DNA of 64,000 nt from positions 992,001 through 1,056,000 of the forward strand of contig WHUZ01000005.1 in the NCBI GenBank assembly GCA_015179045.1. The letters run 5' to 3'. The stretch comes from Kalaharituber pfeilii (Eukaryota; Ascomycota; Pezizomycetes; Pezizales; Pezizaceae). A program made the translations under genes and the position numbers. Of this stretch, positions 36,495-48,870 are shown piece by piece (the first letter of the stretch is position 1; the number at the start of each line of letters is the position of its first letter). The notes below the pieces were generated by a model. It saw only the letters and a list, made by a program, of their open reading frames with translations, did not search any database and was not told the DNA's origin.

Positions 36495-36939
36495 CTTGGT
36501 TACGTGAGCTTTTGTATTGGGATCTAGAGTGGCTGTCGGGGGAAAAATACTACCCCTATGGTGCGTTGGTATGGAGGGAGTGGTATTCGGTGCGAAAGAG
36601 GTGACGCTGACGGGCGCTTGGTGTGGTAAGGTGGAGGCTTTCATCCACAATAAGAATATTAGCACAGGCCAGTAGAGTTGTGCAGGAGGCCCTGCACCAC
36701 ACACCACTTTTCGCCCAGCGATCCCGCCGTGTGCTATCTTGGTTTCAGACGGGCGGCAGTTAACCCTGTCGCGCTTTCAGACAGGGTGCAGCAAAGCAAG
36801 CGATAGGAATGGACAGTATGGAGAGCGAACCCGTAGTTCGGCGCCTAGAGCAGGCAGGTGCGTATGCGTTCTGGGAGGGGGTTTTGCTTCAGCAGTTTTG
36901 TAGACCGAAAGCGTCCGGCGGGATTGGAACAGGCAAAGA

Positions 36940-36995
36940 CTGTAGCTTTCTTTTTCTCTTTCTCTTTCTTTGTTTCTTTTTTCTTTTCTTTTCTT

Positions 36996-37039
<44 letters not shown>

Positions 37040-37070
37040 CCTTTTCTTTTCTTTTTTTTTTACGTTTAGT
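36940..37070. repeat. T-rich tract
   Basis: TTTCTTTT-type sequence leading into very long T runs at about 36990-37060. Confidence 0.9.
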
Positions 37071-37153
37071 TTCGCGTTCTCTTGTTCTCTCCTTTCGATG
37101 CTGGCTGGGGGGGGCGTCAGTGGGAAAGGTGCAATAATGCCGGGTATTGGGGT

Positions 37154-37598
37154 GGGGGGGGGGGGGGGGGCAGCACAAGGGAAAGTGTTAGGTAAGTTGA
37201 CTGGCGGGATGAGCTTGCGGCCAGGGATGGAGGCACTATGTATGGCGAGGTGTGGAGCGCGCGGCGCGGCGCTGCTGGTGAGAGGATCGAGTGGAGCCGT
37301 TGGGCCCCCGTTGCAGGCGGATGCCTTTAGCGGTACGCACCGTCTCGTGCTGCGACGGAGGGGAGGGGGGATGCCTGGGGCGCGGGAGCCGGTGGGCTGC
37401 GTCCAGTGCGCTGCGCGAGGAGCTGGCAAGCACCTCTGGCAGAACACGCCGGCTGGCGCTGGGCAGGCCAGGGCAGGCCTGGGCAGGGCAGGCCTGGGCA
37501 GGGCAGGCCAGGGCAGGCCGGTGTGCGGCAGGCCCAGCCTCGACGAATGGAATGCAGTGCCGGCAGCGCGACACCCCCCCCCCCCCCCCCCCCCCCCC
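37154..37598. repeat. GC-rich low-complexity cluster
   Basis: G17 at 37154-37170, a ten-base GGGCAGGCCT/GGGCAGGCCA tandem repeat at about 37457-37520, and C25 at 37574-37598. Long open frames across this region in five or six frames are composition artefacts. Confidence 0.9.
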
Positions 37599-40500
37599 AG
37601 CGTCCCTGCGGTCGTTCCGTGACTGTGCCCTCGCAGCAGCTCCCACGACCCCCCGCTAGCGGCACCCCGGCAGGGCAGCTCGTACACAACGCACCCCCCC
37701 AGCGCCGGTACGAGACTGCCCAGCCCATCTACAATAATAATCCCTTGAGATGAGACTTCAATCACGCGTGGAATGCCGGTTACGCGCTGCCGCGTACTTC
37801 TCGTCCCCGCTTGGACCCCCCTCCCTTCCCTCCCCCCCTCTACACCCCCCCTCCCAACACCAACCCCGGCCCTGATTGCCAGCTGGAGCCTCGCAAACTC
37901 AAGCTCGGTACAGTACCTTATAGACTGACGAAGATCTTCTCCTCCATCGCAGCACAAAGAACACTCTTATTGCGCTGGCATCTGCCCCATCCATTGAGCG
38001 TCATCAGAACGCAGCACATGCATCTGTCCGCCCAGAATAAAGAAGCAGAGTGAAAATCAAACCAGGGCCCGATGCCGGAGACGGCCATACGCCGTAGTCT
38101 GTTGTGATTCCCCGCCAAATGCCTGGGTGTGTTCCCCCTCCCCCCCCAGAGCACGCCGTCATGCCTCTTATGGAAGCTTGTCCTAAGAATTAGTTCAAGA
38201 AGCAATTCCAATCGTTCCTACTATCATAGTAGTTACCACAGCAGGGTACTCGCCGTTCTTTCTTATCAGTAGTCTCGGCACTCCAACCCTTCTTACCAGA
38301 CCAGATGTCTACTGGTCAGCGAGCCTCGTACGCACTGGTAGCCCCCGCTTGCCAAAGATACGCTTATAATATCATATGATAGTTATTTGTTTATGGTGCT
38401 CCAATGACGCGCTCATCTAACCATGCTTGTACCTTCTGCTGGGCTGGTATGATGCAATTGCGACTCTGGCGTTAAAACACAATCAATTGGGACTTCCAAC
38501 TCTAGGTAAAAAGAGGGAACAAAAACATGCAGAAGCCCATTCAGGCCCTTGCACTTTCTTCCGTATATAATTGATTGATTGGTTAGCATTCACGTTGCAA
38601 TTTGACAGTCTCAAATTATCCTGGCCGGAGGTTGAGCTTTGGATACTGGTATCAGCTATACTCCACAGTAATTCTATCTCAAGCAGCCTCCCTCGTGTTA
38701 TGCGCGTCAAAAGGTGATCAAGAGCTGTGCATAGTAGGGAATCGGCGCGTCTGACGTGTTAACGGAGACTTATCTGACCCCGTGACGTCGACGTGCCTAT
38801 GATAACTCCTGTTCGATAAGAATGTCTGGGAACATCCCCACATCCCCATTCACCACTCAACAAAGGGGCTTTCTTTCTTATGAAACTCAAACTGCTTAAA
38901 GAATAAGGTTGGACGGTTCGAGGGTGGTGTTGGACAAGCTTCTGAGACCCTAATGAATTAATTCGAAGATCCTCTATGGCAACAAGGTGATAGAATTGGA
39001 AAAAGCAATACCGAAAGGGGCTGTCTGCAGCGAAGTCTGGGGACGAGAACAATTCATGGCGAGTTTATTCTGCCCTGATATGCAAAGCCAGAGGCTTTCT
39101 GCAGCACAAACAGTATCCATTGATGATGATAATGCTCCTAGCTGATGATTGATGTCTGTTGTTATTCCGAATGTATGACTAAAAGTGTCTCATTGTTGGT
39201 ACAAAGGCTTCATCCGTTAGAGCTAATCCCAGAGCCAGCTTCAGAGAACTACTTGAACTACAGAGACGCTCAGGGGTACGGCACCCAAGCATCCTGGTTG
39301 CAACGAGACTGTTGAGGTGGGTGTTGGGTTGGCACCGGCGATGCTACACCGAGGCATTCTGTTGTTACAGTTATTGTTGTCAAGGCACAACATTAAATCC
39401 AGCAACATAATTACAGAGAAATACGCAATTATTGCACGTTCTATGCTTGTTCGGACTGTGTGCAGCTGTAAAGCTGACTGTCTTCTGTATAACGGTATAG
39501 TAGAGAAGCGATTTGCCTCTTGCTGCGTGCAACAATAGATTCCTATCCCAAGTAGCAGATATGAATGATCATCACCTTGAAAGTGATCTCATGAGACAGT
39601 TTACAGTTACTTACCAAGATGCTCACCAATCAAGCAGAAATTGGTAACCATGGAGGCTACGATAAGAGTAGGCTATTCTTGTGCCCAGACTCTAAGAGCA
39701 GGCCACGTGCACAGTAGCGGTTTAGGACTGCACAGTAGCATCCCTTCAACTATTTGGGTATTCTTCACGGCCACAACAGTTTCGAGCATTGTCGTACCCT
39801 CAAATTTAAGGGGAACAATATGCAACGCCGCAGGTTTTGCAGGGGAACACAGCCAACTCTTCCTATCTAGGCCAAATCTTGATTGCAGCGGTGAACAAGA
39901 TCACATTGCTGCTTATTCATTGCTGCAGTGCCTGCATCCTACGCAGGTGCTGTCTGTTGGTCTTAGCTGGATAACATATGATTACAGGAAGTGAGAAGTT
40001 GAAAAACAGAGAGATCATACCAACCAGCAAGAGAATGTTGATAAATTGTATGCGGGTGATGGTGACGCCGACTACTGTATTCCAGGTCCCAATTCCGATG
40101 CTCAGTGGGTAGGCTGGTTGCAACTTGGTGGGATGAGATGCTGCGCAGAGTGCCCTATTGGTTCCGTTGTCGGTCAGATTTCGGAGAAATCGTGGCGTAC
40201 ACTAGATGCCGTGCCATTAATGGAGGCAGTGCGCTGAGCTGGGCGTGAGATCGAGATCGGGCACATTTCGAACGGTCCGTGAGTTTTGGGACTCCCTCCG
40301 AACCTCTTCATCTGTGAAAAAGCAAATAACGCTTGCATTCCATTAGGATAAAAACTCTCAGCAACACTTAGAAATTGGGGAAATGTAGTGGCGTTTTTCG
40401 GGACCGCCACGCCCACATGGCTATTAGCTTTTACTAACCACAACCCATATTACATGCAAATAATCGCCACCCTCGCATCTACTCTATGCAAGTTGATGTC

Positions 40501-43500
40501 CAGGATATCTAAAGTATGCAATGAGGCTTAAGCGTCAGCATCTGCATGAAGTATCTTCCTTGGTGTGTTGTGCCAAAATTGGAAAAGCTTAGGGCAAGGC
40601 GGCGGACCCAGTGTAGGGACCCAGCCCGGACCCGAATAGGGGATTAACGTCTTTAGAAGCAGGACAGAGATATATTAGATCAGCGCGGACCAAAGGATTT
40701 AAAACCTTGGTCTAGAGGGAGAGAAGCTCCGGATGATGGGACAACACAATAAAAGTTAAATCCACACCCAGTAAATAGTAATCAACAACTATCGCGAAGC
40801 TACTAGTAGGATAAGCTATGAGAGTCTGACCATAACTTTCAGCACCTACGATTACCATATACAATATACTTGGAGATTGGTCCATCTCAGATATTCTCAG
40901 CATGTCAAGCATCAGCCAAAAATTATCCTGCTGCCATCACTAATTAATTAGGGCTTATGCATGCACAGGGGCACATAGAGTATATACATGTAGTTTGCGG
41001 CCTGGATTGTGGGTGTCAAGAAATACCGTTCCATTACTAGCCATTGTGGAATCTACAGCAAGTCAAGTTCAGATTAATTGAAAAAAGTTCACTCCTTTTC
41101 CTTTTTTGTCCTTTTATAAGTACATCTTAAGAACACCGCCATCGACACCATGCTTAAGAAACTATGCAGATACAGAAAGCAGATACATCGAACGTCCTAA
41201 TTCGCGACTACATGCAGGAGCATCCGCAAGTATATGCGACTGCTAATTCAAATATAGATTTGGTTTCTGGCTGAGCATCAACTGTCCTATGGTATTACTG
41301 TCACCTACGAATTTAAATTATATCGATTTGCATTAACTGGTAAGCACTTGACGTTCTGCACAGCAAGCGGAACAGAGAGGGGGTACAGCCTCAACGTTTG
41401 TCAGCATATCCCTAACTTTGAAGGTTTACCGGTATGTATACTAGCACTGTTTTCTTATTCTTTCCCCCTTTCCCCTGCCGTTTGCTCTTTCCGTCAAGGT
41501 CGGATGTTCTATTGTGAGCTATTAGTCTCATTCCATACTTTTTCTCTCTGCACCAGCAATACTATTTATGGATATTTTTATCTTTGCTCAACTGAAGTAG
41601 CAACAACTAATAATGCCGCAGTGGCGGGACGGCAGAATCGAACCTCATTCCGTGTCGAATTTGAAGCAGAGTGGGGTTTGGTGGGGTGGGTTCTGGTGGG
41701 TGGGGTTATTACTGATGTTTGAGCCTCCGATGCAGTCAAATGCATGTCTTTCATTCCTTGCAGATTTCCGCCGTTCCCGTGTCCTCGGAATAGAATTAAA
41801 AAGCAAATAAACGAACTGTCAACGGAGTGGAAACAAACAAGATATCGATTCTCGCCAATCAACAAGATCGATCTTGGACACTGGTACGGCTGGCAGGAAA
41901 ATCGATATGGATAATCCGCCAAGACAGGTAGCTTAGCTTTCTGGATCTGGATAGGATTGCCCCAACGGGCATCCATCATACATAGGAACTCGAGATCTAC
42001 TGGCTGACTTTGGCATTGTTGAACGCACGGGTTAACATTTCAACGGAGAAATGTAGGCCTGATTGGGAAACAACGTAATACAAAGCGGGGACGTTTCCTA
42101 GGATTATCTGTTTCGCCTGCAGAACCAGTTCAGACTACCACGAATCAAACAAACGGCGGCAGGGGTCAATCGCCATTGCTTTTCTTCAAGATAGCTCTGC
42201 CAGAAATGACTAACTCATCTGAAAGGGACGTTGAGCATGCTTATCGTACAGGGAAGCTCAAACCTTCCAACTTATCGATACTTCGCAAAATCAGAAGCTA
42301 GTGCGAACCTTCTGGGGTTCATAATACTGGCCTGGTTTTCTATATCTGAGAGGTTATGCTACACATACATTCTTGACCAACATATCCATACACAACAATT
42401 TTAAGAATTCTTCCTGCCCACTGGGACATCCTCTTGAAATCACGTGACGCAGTCAGTTTGAGGGGAAATAATAAAGGCACAAAAGCGAAGAGAAATTTGG
42501 GAAAAGAAAGGGGGGAAACAAAACGGAGAAATGAGCAACTGATACCCAATGAATGGGCACGTGTGCACGTTAGGGTGGGGATAGAAAAGCATCTAGGACT
42601 TACTGTTGTTGTATGTTCTTCATTACATACGTATACACTTGTAAAGGAAACTGAAAATAGGGATTTGCTTACAACTAGCCACTATAGATACTCGAGTGCC
42701 CACGTGTATAGTTAGAATCATTGGTAGTCAATTATAGGGTGGGGAAGGTACTATAATCACATCTAGCTCGTGCCCAAGCTAGCACGACATTACTGCTTCC
42801 TTTCGTCCTATCCTAGAGGTATGCTGCCTATAACTACGAGCGAGCGTCCCCTAGCATCACCCTTCGTCTTTAACTATATGACACCAAACATGCATGCATC
42901 CACGCACGACCGTCCAACGTTACCTACATTATCTACACAGTAGCAGCAGCAGCATGCACGATGCAGTATTAGCATACCCCTAAAGTAGAGTACTTTACTA
43001 CCGGTGCCATCTCTAGTCCGTTTGCCTACTCGATACCCAGGCTCCTTCGTCCTCCTGCATGCCCAGCTGCAGCAGCAGAAGCAGGGCTAATGTGTGTCGT
43101 GGCCAGTTGCTGTATGTAGTATGGGTAGTGATTTAGATAAGCGGGGAATGTGCGTGAGGCGACCTGGAGTATGTAGAGTACGAGTACATCGTGTACTTGT
43201 ACTTAGCATGTAGTCGGCTTGACAAGTGCTGATTAGTGTTGTCCCTTGTGGGATACTCTTGGAAGACTATGATACTCCTTGTAAACTCTCCAAACTCGAT
43301 CCGAGCTCCTGTGCTATACTTCAGTGCGTTCCTGGGTGCTCTACTCCAATACACCGCATTGCATTTATCTCAAATATCTGCTTCAACAACTAACTACTAA
43401 CCAGAGTGATGCAGTGCACGTGGCAGTGCTTCCCTTGAGCACGACGCATTCCTAGCCCTATTCCCCCTCGTTTTTGTACCTGACCTGCCCACAGCTCATG

Positions 43501-43852
43501 GATGTCCACGCTAGCCAATAGCTTTTTCCTCCCACAACGTGAACCTATACATATCTGCATAGGGTTTCATTGTGTTCGTTTATACGAACGACCGTGCACT
43601 CTGGAAAGTTTTATTTCGATTATCAAGGGGGTATGTTAGATGTCACAGAGTAGTGGAGTGCGGTATAATATATTGGAAATGTGGATTATTGAGCACAGTG
43701 TAGGCATTGGCGCGACACGACCGGCTGAGGTGTCTAACGAAGGTATGCATACTGCGGAAGAAACCTAATGCGCACAGTGTGACAAAATATGAGCCTAATT
43801 CAGATTGCCGTCATTCATCACTATCGCTCTTGCATGGCATGGGACAAATGTC

Positions 43853-45790
43853 TCACACTCCGAATTCCATATCAATGTTCAGCCTACAAGAAGCGTGGGC
43901 CCTTTGCTGCTCCAAAGCTTTCATAAACCTTTCCTCATTAACCATTTCATAAAAGAGGTCATCATAGATTTTTTCTAAATCAGATTTGTTAATTTCTCGT
44001 TTGAATCATCACCAGTTAATAAATCTTTTTCTTGCTGCTTACCTTTGATTTCTAGTTCAGCATTTCGTAAATAACGGGCTTCGGCGCGTTCGGCTCGGTT
44101 CGAGGCAGCCTTTTTCTCTGTATCAACCTTTAAAATTCAATTACTGCTGTGTGGACAACGGCGTAGACCCGAGGAAAGGAAAACATTCATCGACCGGGCA
44201 AATTTAACACAGTTTCAGGGAGAAATGCAGGGTATGGGCATGCGCTCTTCAACTGCATCTTCGTGTTCTGGTGTAGTGTGTGCAATTGTGCCATTGGCGG
44301 TGATACTGAGGGTAGGTGCTTTTTTTTTTAAATTTATTTTTATTTTTTATTTTATTTTATTTTATTTTATTTTTTTTGTTGTTTTTGTTGTAGTTGTTGT
44401 TTGTTTGTTTGTTTGTGTGTGTGTGTGTGCGTGCTTGAAGGGGCTAACAAACTTGCGCTAAATGCACGGTATAATGCAACTAAGTTCGCAAAAACGCGTG
44501 AGTTTATTCAAACTTCTATTGATAGGTATCTCCATAATTATAGATTCAATAGAAACATTATGGTATTCAGACTCTTATTTCAATCTTCGATAGAGTGGTA
44601 TAGCCCTATTACATTTTCTTAACCTGTCTTCAGGATGGAAATTAGCTTCAACTTCAACCACGCAATAGGGTCTTGAACCAAAACTTAACAATGAAGATGG
44701 TTGAATCAGGCTCATTAAATCAGATTTTTGATTGTGTGATCATTAGCCGGTTTTACTCCGGTTTCACACAGTGTGAATAAACGTTCATCATATTGACCAA
44801 ACAGACACGGATTGAGCGAAAGTAAAAAACAAGGAATTATTTACCAATTCAGCAACTAATCTTCTTTAACGTAGAGTATTCTAAAAATAGACGCAATTGC
44901 AGAAATGTTAGCCTCTATATGATCGTCATTCTTTGGTTTTCTGCTTTTGCTTCCGCAAATAAAACAAAGACGTGATAATGGTCAGGTGACGATCGAATTC
45001 AACAAGTTCCCACTCCCGGCAACCCTGATTGTACAGGTAGGGCGCTGCTACTAGGTTTTTTTTTACCTAGTGAGAGCGAGTACAGTTCTGTCCGCCCGTT
45101 CGTTCAGAATTCTTCATGAAGTCCCCGTCCGTGCAGCATTGAGAGGTGATGAGAATGTGATATTACCTGGGGTTGTAGAAAATTATTAGCTAAACCCCAA
45201 CAAGCATGAAAAAGTGCAATTGCTTCGTAGATCAACGCGCAAGTCAGACAAGGCTGAAACTTATAGGAAGACAAAATTCAACATAAGTGTTCTGTAGAAG
45301 CATAGCTATTTTGTCATATTATCATCACTCGAGCGGGATATTGTCATGAGAACCACAAGCTTGTGAACTAACCTTTGGTGCAGCGTTTCCTGAGTGGCAA
45401 AAGTACTCTAAAATCAGTGGCACCTTATGAAGCATTAGCAGTCATGTTGTTGAATGATTCCGGCTTGTCACTTGAGAACGTCAAGAAATGGGCTCAGTTG
45501 CTGTAGCTGAATCCTCACTAAAACGTAGGAGTTGGATTGTTCTTTGTGATTGCATTGCGTTTCATCAAGTAGGCCATTCGAATTCATTTTGCAAATTGAT
45601 AGAAGGAATGCTGCGTACATACCAAGTAAAGGAGGTCCATTGGAGTTGTGATGATGTCAATAGGCTGATGATTGTACAAAGCAGAAGTAGAGGATTGAGT
45701 ACGAGCACTGGAAAATTTCTACAAACTGCCAGACGAGGGTTTAGGGTTGGCGGTCTTGGCAATGCGATGTTCTGAGAAATTGGTACTATA
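43853..45790 (-). pseudogene. Decayed multi-exon gene of unknown family
   Basis: The minus strand holds a series of coding-like pieces separated by credible introns. Examples: DIITTPMDLLYL before a GTATGT donor near 45620; PLILEYFCHSGNAAPK ending at 45373 before a GTTAGT donor; PCLTCALIYEAIALFHACWG at 45253 after a TTTCAG acceptor, in the right phase; LVAAPYLYNQGCREWELVEF near 45050; CLFGQYDERLFTLCE near 44800; GSRPYCVVEVEANFHPEDRL near 44670; RAERAEARYLRNAELEIK, a 47-nt intron (about 44038-43992), then SDLEKIYDDLFYEMVNEER, ending at a stop at 43853. Several in-frame stops and shifts break it, some of the CAG/CAA-to-TAG/TAA kind. No known domain is recognised. It might instead be a functional gene whose introns I place wrongly. 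Confidence 0.5.
44317..44430. repeat. TTTTA and TG simple repeats
   Basis: T/A-rich run with a TTTTA pentamer array (about 44330-44375), then TTG/TTTG and TG repeats to 44430. It sits between two coding-like pieces of the decayed gene, so probably inside a former intron. Confidence 0.85.
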
Positions 45791-46010
45791 CTAGTTTAGG
45801 TATACGGCGAGGTTGCATACCTTACCCTGAAATTATTCGATTGGCCAAATGCGTTCGATATGCTTTCCCGTTCGATACCTTTAGTTTGAAGAGAACACAC
45901 TAAAGCGATGGCTGATTCATAAGATGTATACACTCTTATGTATCTCAAGAATGCTCCACTGTCTGCTTGGATAACAGTTAATCCTATTGCTCCGTCTCTA
46001 ATGCTCCTTT

Positions 46011-47990
46011 CTACGAATCTCGTATGTTCCCACAAACCAGACATTCCTGATCTCCAAAAGGTACCAATCTTATCACTTCTTCCTGGTAAACTTTTGCGCC
46101 CCATCTTAGTAATTTAGGTGTCCAGCGCGAATCATCAAAAACTATAGGGGCTGCCCTTGCGACTGATGGAAATAGATCTTCATACAGTTCCAGTGCTCGA
46201 ACTTCTTCCTCCTCATCGTCTTCCATATCCATGGGATAGTATCGCAGAAGCGTTTCCAGCTGGAGTGAGAATGGATTTTTTTTGTTCTGTGCCTCAAGAG
46301 CGAGATTGCAAATGGTCAGAATGAAGACAACATCTTCTGTTCCAGTTTCAGCTTGTGTGTCCGAATCTCCAAAGCAAGTCTCTATAGCCTTGTGAAATGT
46401 TCGATAATGCTTTAACAGTTCGGAGAGCGAGTAAATTTTGTTCTGAGTACAGAGCTCCTCTATTTCAGTCTTCAGCCTAGAAATGGTCGCTTGTATGATT
46501 TTGATTTGCCCTTTCCGAAAAATCAATGCATACTGTTCAAAATTATTTTCAATGGCTTTGCTCTCTGAAGTTGGTAGAAATTTGGTCAATCCTATCAATT
46601 TCTGTTGCAAAGACTTGAGAATTTGTGCTTTTGTGGCAATTTCATTTCTCGCTGAGATTGCATCTGTGGGCGAGCTGGTGAGATGTATAGTCTCCCATTC
46701 ATTGGCAACCAATATACGAAATAGTTGTACTAATTCTAGAGGAGGGTAAGGTTCCCGCATTGATATATGATAGATGCCAGTGTCTTCGCTGGAGGAAATT
46801 TGCTTGTCCCTGATGGCCTGTTTTGTGGAATCGAGTGGAGGCTTAAGCTTGAGCATCACTGTGTCATCGGGATTATTTTCAATTGCAAAACCGTAACTGA
46901 GGAGTACTATTACTCGAGAGTAACTCTGTGCATTAGCTCCAGATATTGTGAGACTCTTAATAGAATATCTGTACATACATTGCTGATTTGGTTTCGGCCC
47001 ATAATTATTGAGAACCTCACTTCCTGCATCTAGTGTTTCCTCACAGAGGAAAGCAATATGCGCGTCTCCCGGCTGCCAAGTAATTTTAATCCTAGGTTTG
47101 TGATTGAGCAAGTCCAGTATGGGGAACAATGCTGGCATTGCGCCGATTTTATTTGGGCTTTGAAGTAGTTGGATACTCCCATCCTTTTGGATAATAGTGG
47201 TTAGTTCAGAAGCAGGTAAGGTAGATGAAGGCTTTGAGGCATCCCAGGCGAGCAACTTATCAGGAAATGCTCGGGAGGCGAACATTGAAGCAGCCCAGAC
47301 GTATAGCTCCCTCAATCTCCCTGCAGTATTAGCGAATAGCACTTGCGATCTTGGTCTGAAGTAAAGTATACCAAGTAAGATCTTTTCCTGCCACCTCCCA
47401 TCCAGTCGCTCCCATCAGTGCTTGTTTCGCAGATATCCAGTCGTTTTTTCCAATCCTGCATAACGTTCTGAACCTCAACTGCACTTAAATTTGTCCCTGC
47501 AAGCCATGTGTTGACCTCCTCGAAATTATGGAACATTGGGCCCCCACAGCCTTCTTTGATAGGGGGGAGCGTTGCAATATATGGGTGCCAGAAACTCTCA
47601 ACTCCTTTGGCTCTTTCAAGGGCGAGGAATGTGGAAAGTGTTGCGTACGGACCTACAGTTGAATTGGAATAAGAGAACTCAGGTGGCAATCTAGATTCTG
47701 CGAGGGAGTATGTAATTGCAAGCGCGTGTGGAATTGAGAGTATCTTGCTTGATGGAGCAATAGCCTTTGTCGTAAAAATTGTCGAAGCACCCGAACTTCT
47801 CTCTGCTTGCAACTCAAGTTTTAAAATTGATATCAATGCACATCTACACATATTCCTCTGAAACATATTCCTCTGAAGGGTCGAGAATACCTGAAACCAA
47901 GATCAAAGACTCGTGAATGAAAGCTCCGTGTAACTTTGCCCACGCTGCAAGCGCTTTCAGAGAAGGAGTTTGGTGGTAATTCTCTATCAT
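46011..47990 (-). CDS. SET-domain protein lysine methyltransferase (SETD3/SETD6/Rkm-like)
   Basis: Transfers methyl groups from S-adenosylmethionine to a protein lysine; the class with a split SET and a C-terminal substrate-binding helical domain acts on ribosomal and other non-histone proteins. Three exons: 47990-47891, 47805-47395 and 47320-46011, giving 606 residues. N terminus: LAAWAKLHGAFIHESLILVS, then the SET-N region (TIFTTKAIAPSSKILSIPHA). The SET core has ALFPILDLLNHKP (about 235-247, with the NH pair) and EVLNNYGPKPN (about 273-283, the YG motif). The C-terminal half is helical, as in the Rubisco-LSMT-type domain, with an acidic EDDEEEEV patch. Intron 2 uses an unusual GTGGCA donor, chosen because it alone keeps phase and joins to GRLRELYVWAASMF; intron 1 is also inferred. 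The substrate cannot be named. Confidence 0.85.
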
Positions 47991-48870
47991 TGTATGTCCC
48001 TGCCTGTTCATTTGGTATGCTTGGGGTTCTGTGAAAAGAACCTAGAACGGATGAGAATACTTGAAAAGTTTGGTCGTCACGTGAATGCGTGCCATAATTC
48101 GTATCGAGAAAACCTCGAACTACCCATCATGTTTTTAAGGTAGTAACAATACCGCCTTGGCATGGTTCATTAAGAGCAGCGATATATCAGCAACCGCGTC
48201 TGGTGCTGAGATACGGGCAAAATGCCTATATAATGCGTTCGACATATATGCAATACTGCCACTTGGTCGGCATATTCCCCTAGCTATTGGCTCATTCCTG
48301 CTATTCAGCTTATTGCTGTTCAACTCCAGATTCACTGCTGCAGGTACTACTAACTACTCCAGCTGTTACCACTCCTACTCGTGCTCACTACTCTCGCTGC
48401 GTCTCAGGCTTCTGCTCAACTGCTCACCACTGACCAAGTAGCAGTTATGTCGAACAGGTTAAAACAAGAGGTATATTGCCAGTATCTTAGAACTTGACAT
48501 GCTTGTTGAACACGTATATATCGCTGCTCTTAGAAAACCATGCCAAGATGGTGTTGTCACTATTTTAATGTTATGATTGGTATTTCAAAGGTTGTTGCTT
48601 TTGCTGCAGGGTATATCAAAGGTTTTCTCTAATTCGTATCTGATTGTACAGTTGATCAGTTCAAATCTACATTCCACCATTTTTAAACGGCAAAAGAGCA
48701 GCATGTACCTGTTAATCAATCTACAAAGCTAACAGTTAAACACATACATATACTCAAACTAAACAATAACCCATTCCTGAAATGTGTGAATGGGAATCAA
48801 TTTCGTGGAGGAGATGTAGAATGTTGCTTTTGTGATACTGGAGAAACCATCAAAACTTGACAGTTCCGTA
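47991..48870. other. Intergenic, upstream of the SET gene
   Basis: No supported gene. One open frame at 48157-48441 has no recognisable content. Confidence 0.5.

Larger units (their letters stand above)
36495..43852. other. Long intergenic region, mostly featureless
   Basis: The first 1.3 kb is a GC-rich, microsatellite-laden upstream region of Cdc24. From about 38 kb to 43.8 kb I can support no gene. Weak open stretches at 39641-40237 (including a Cys-containing GGMRCCAECPIG fragment) lack a coherent model. An AGC/CAGC-rich patch sits near 42942-42960 and a CAGCAGCAG patch near 43070. Confidence 0.5.

Noticed and set aside
36777..37957. Overlapping long ORFs on both strands upstream of Cdc24
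   Set aside because: They are produced by poly-T, poly-G, poly-C and GGGCAGGCCT repeats; the translations are Phe, Lys, Gly or Pro runs.
39641..40237. Plus-strand open pieces with a Cys-containing segment, and a hydrophobic minus-strand frame at 39917-40123
   Set aside because: No splice model joins them, no domain is recognised, and both strands look equally open.
41620..41660. GAATCGAACCTC-like sequence resembling a tRNA T-loop
   Set aside because: No matching acceptor, D or anticodon stems could be folded around it on either strand.
45796..46104. Minus-strand ORF overlapping the end of the SET gene
   Set aside because: It overlaps the last SET exon in another frame and has no recognisable domain. 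An alternative C terminus of the SET protein was considered but no splice site supports it.
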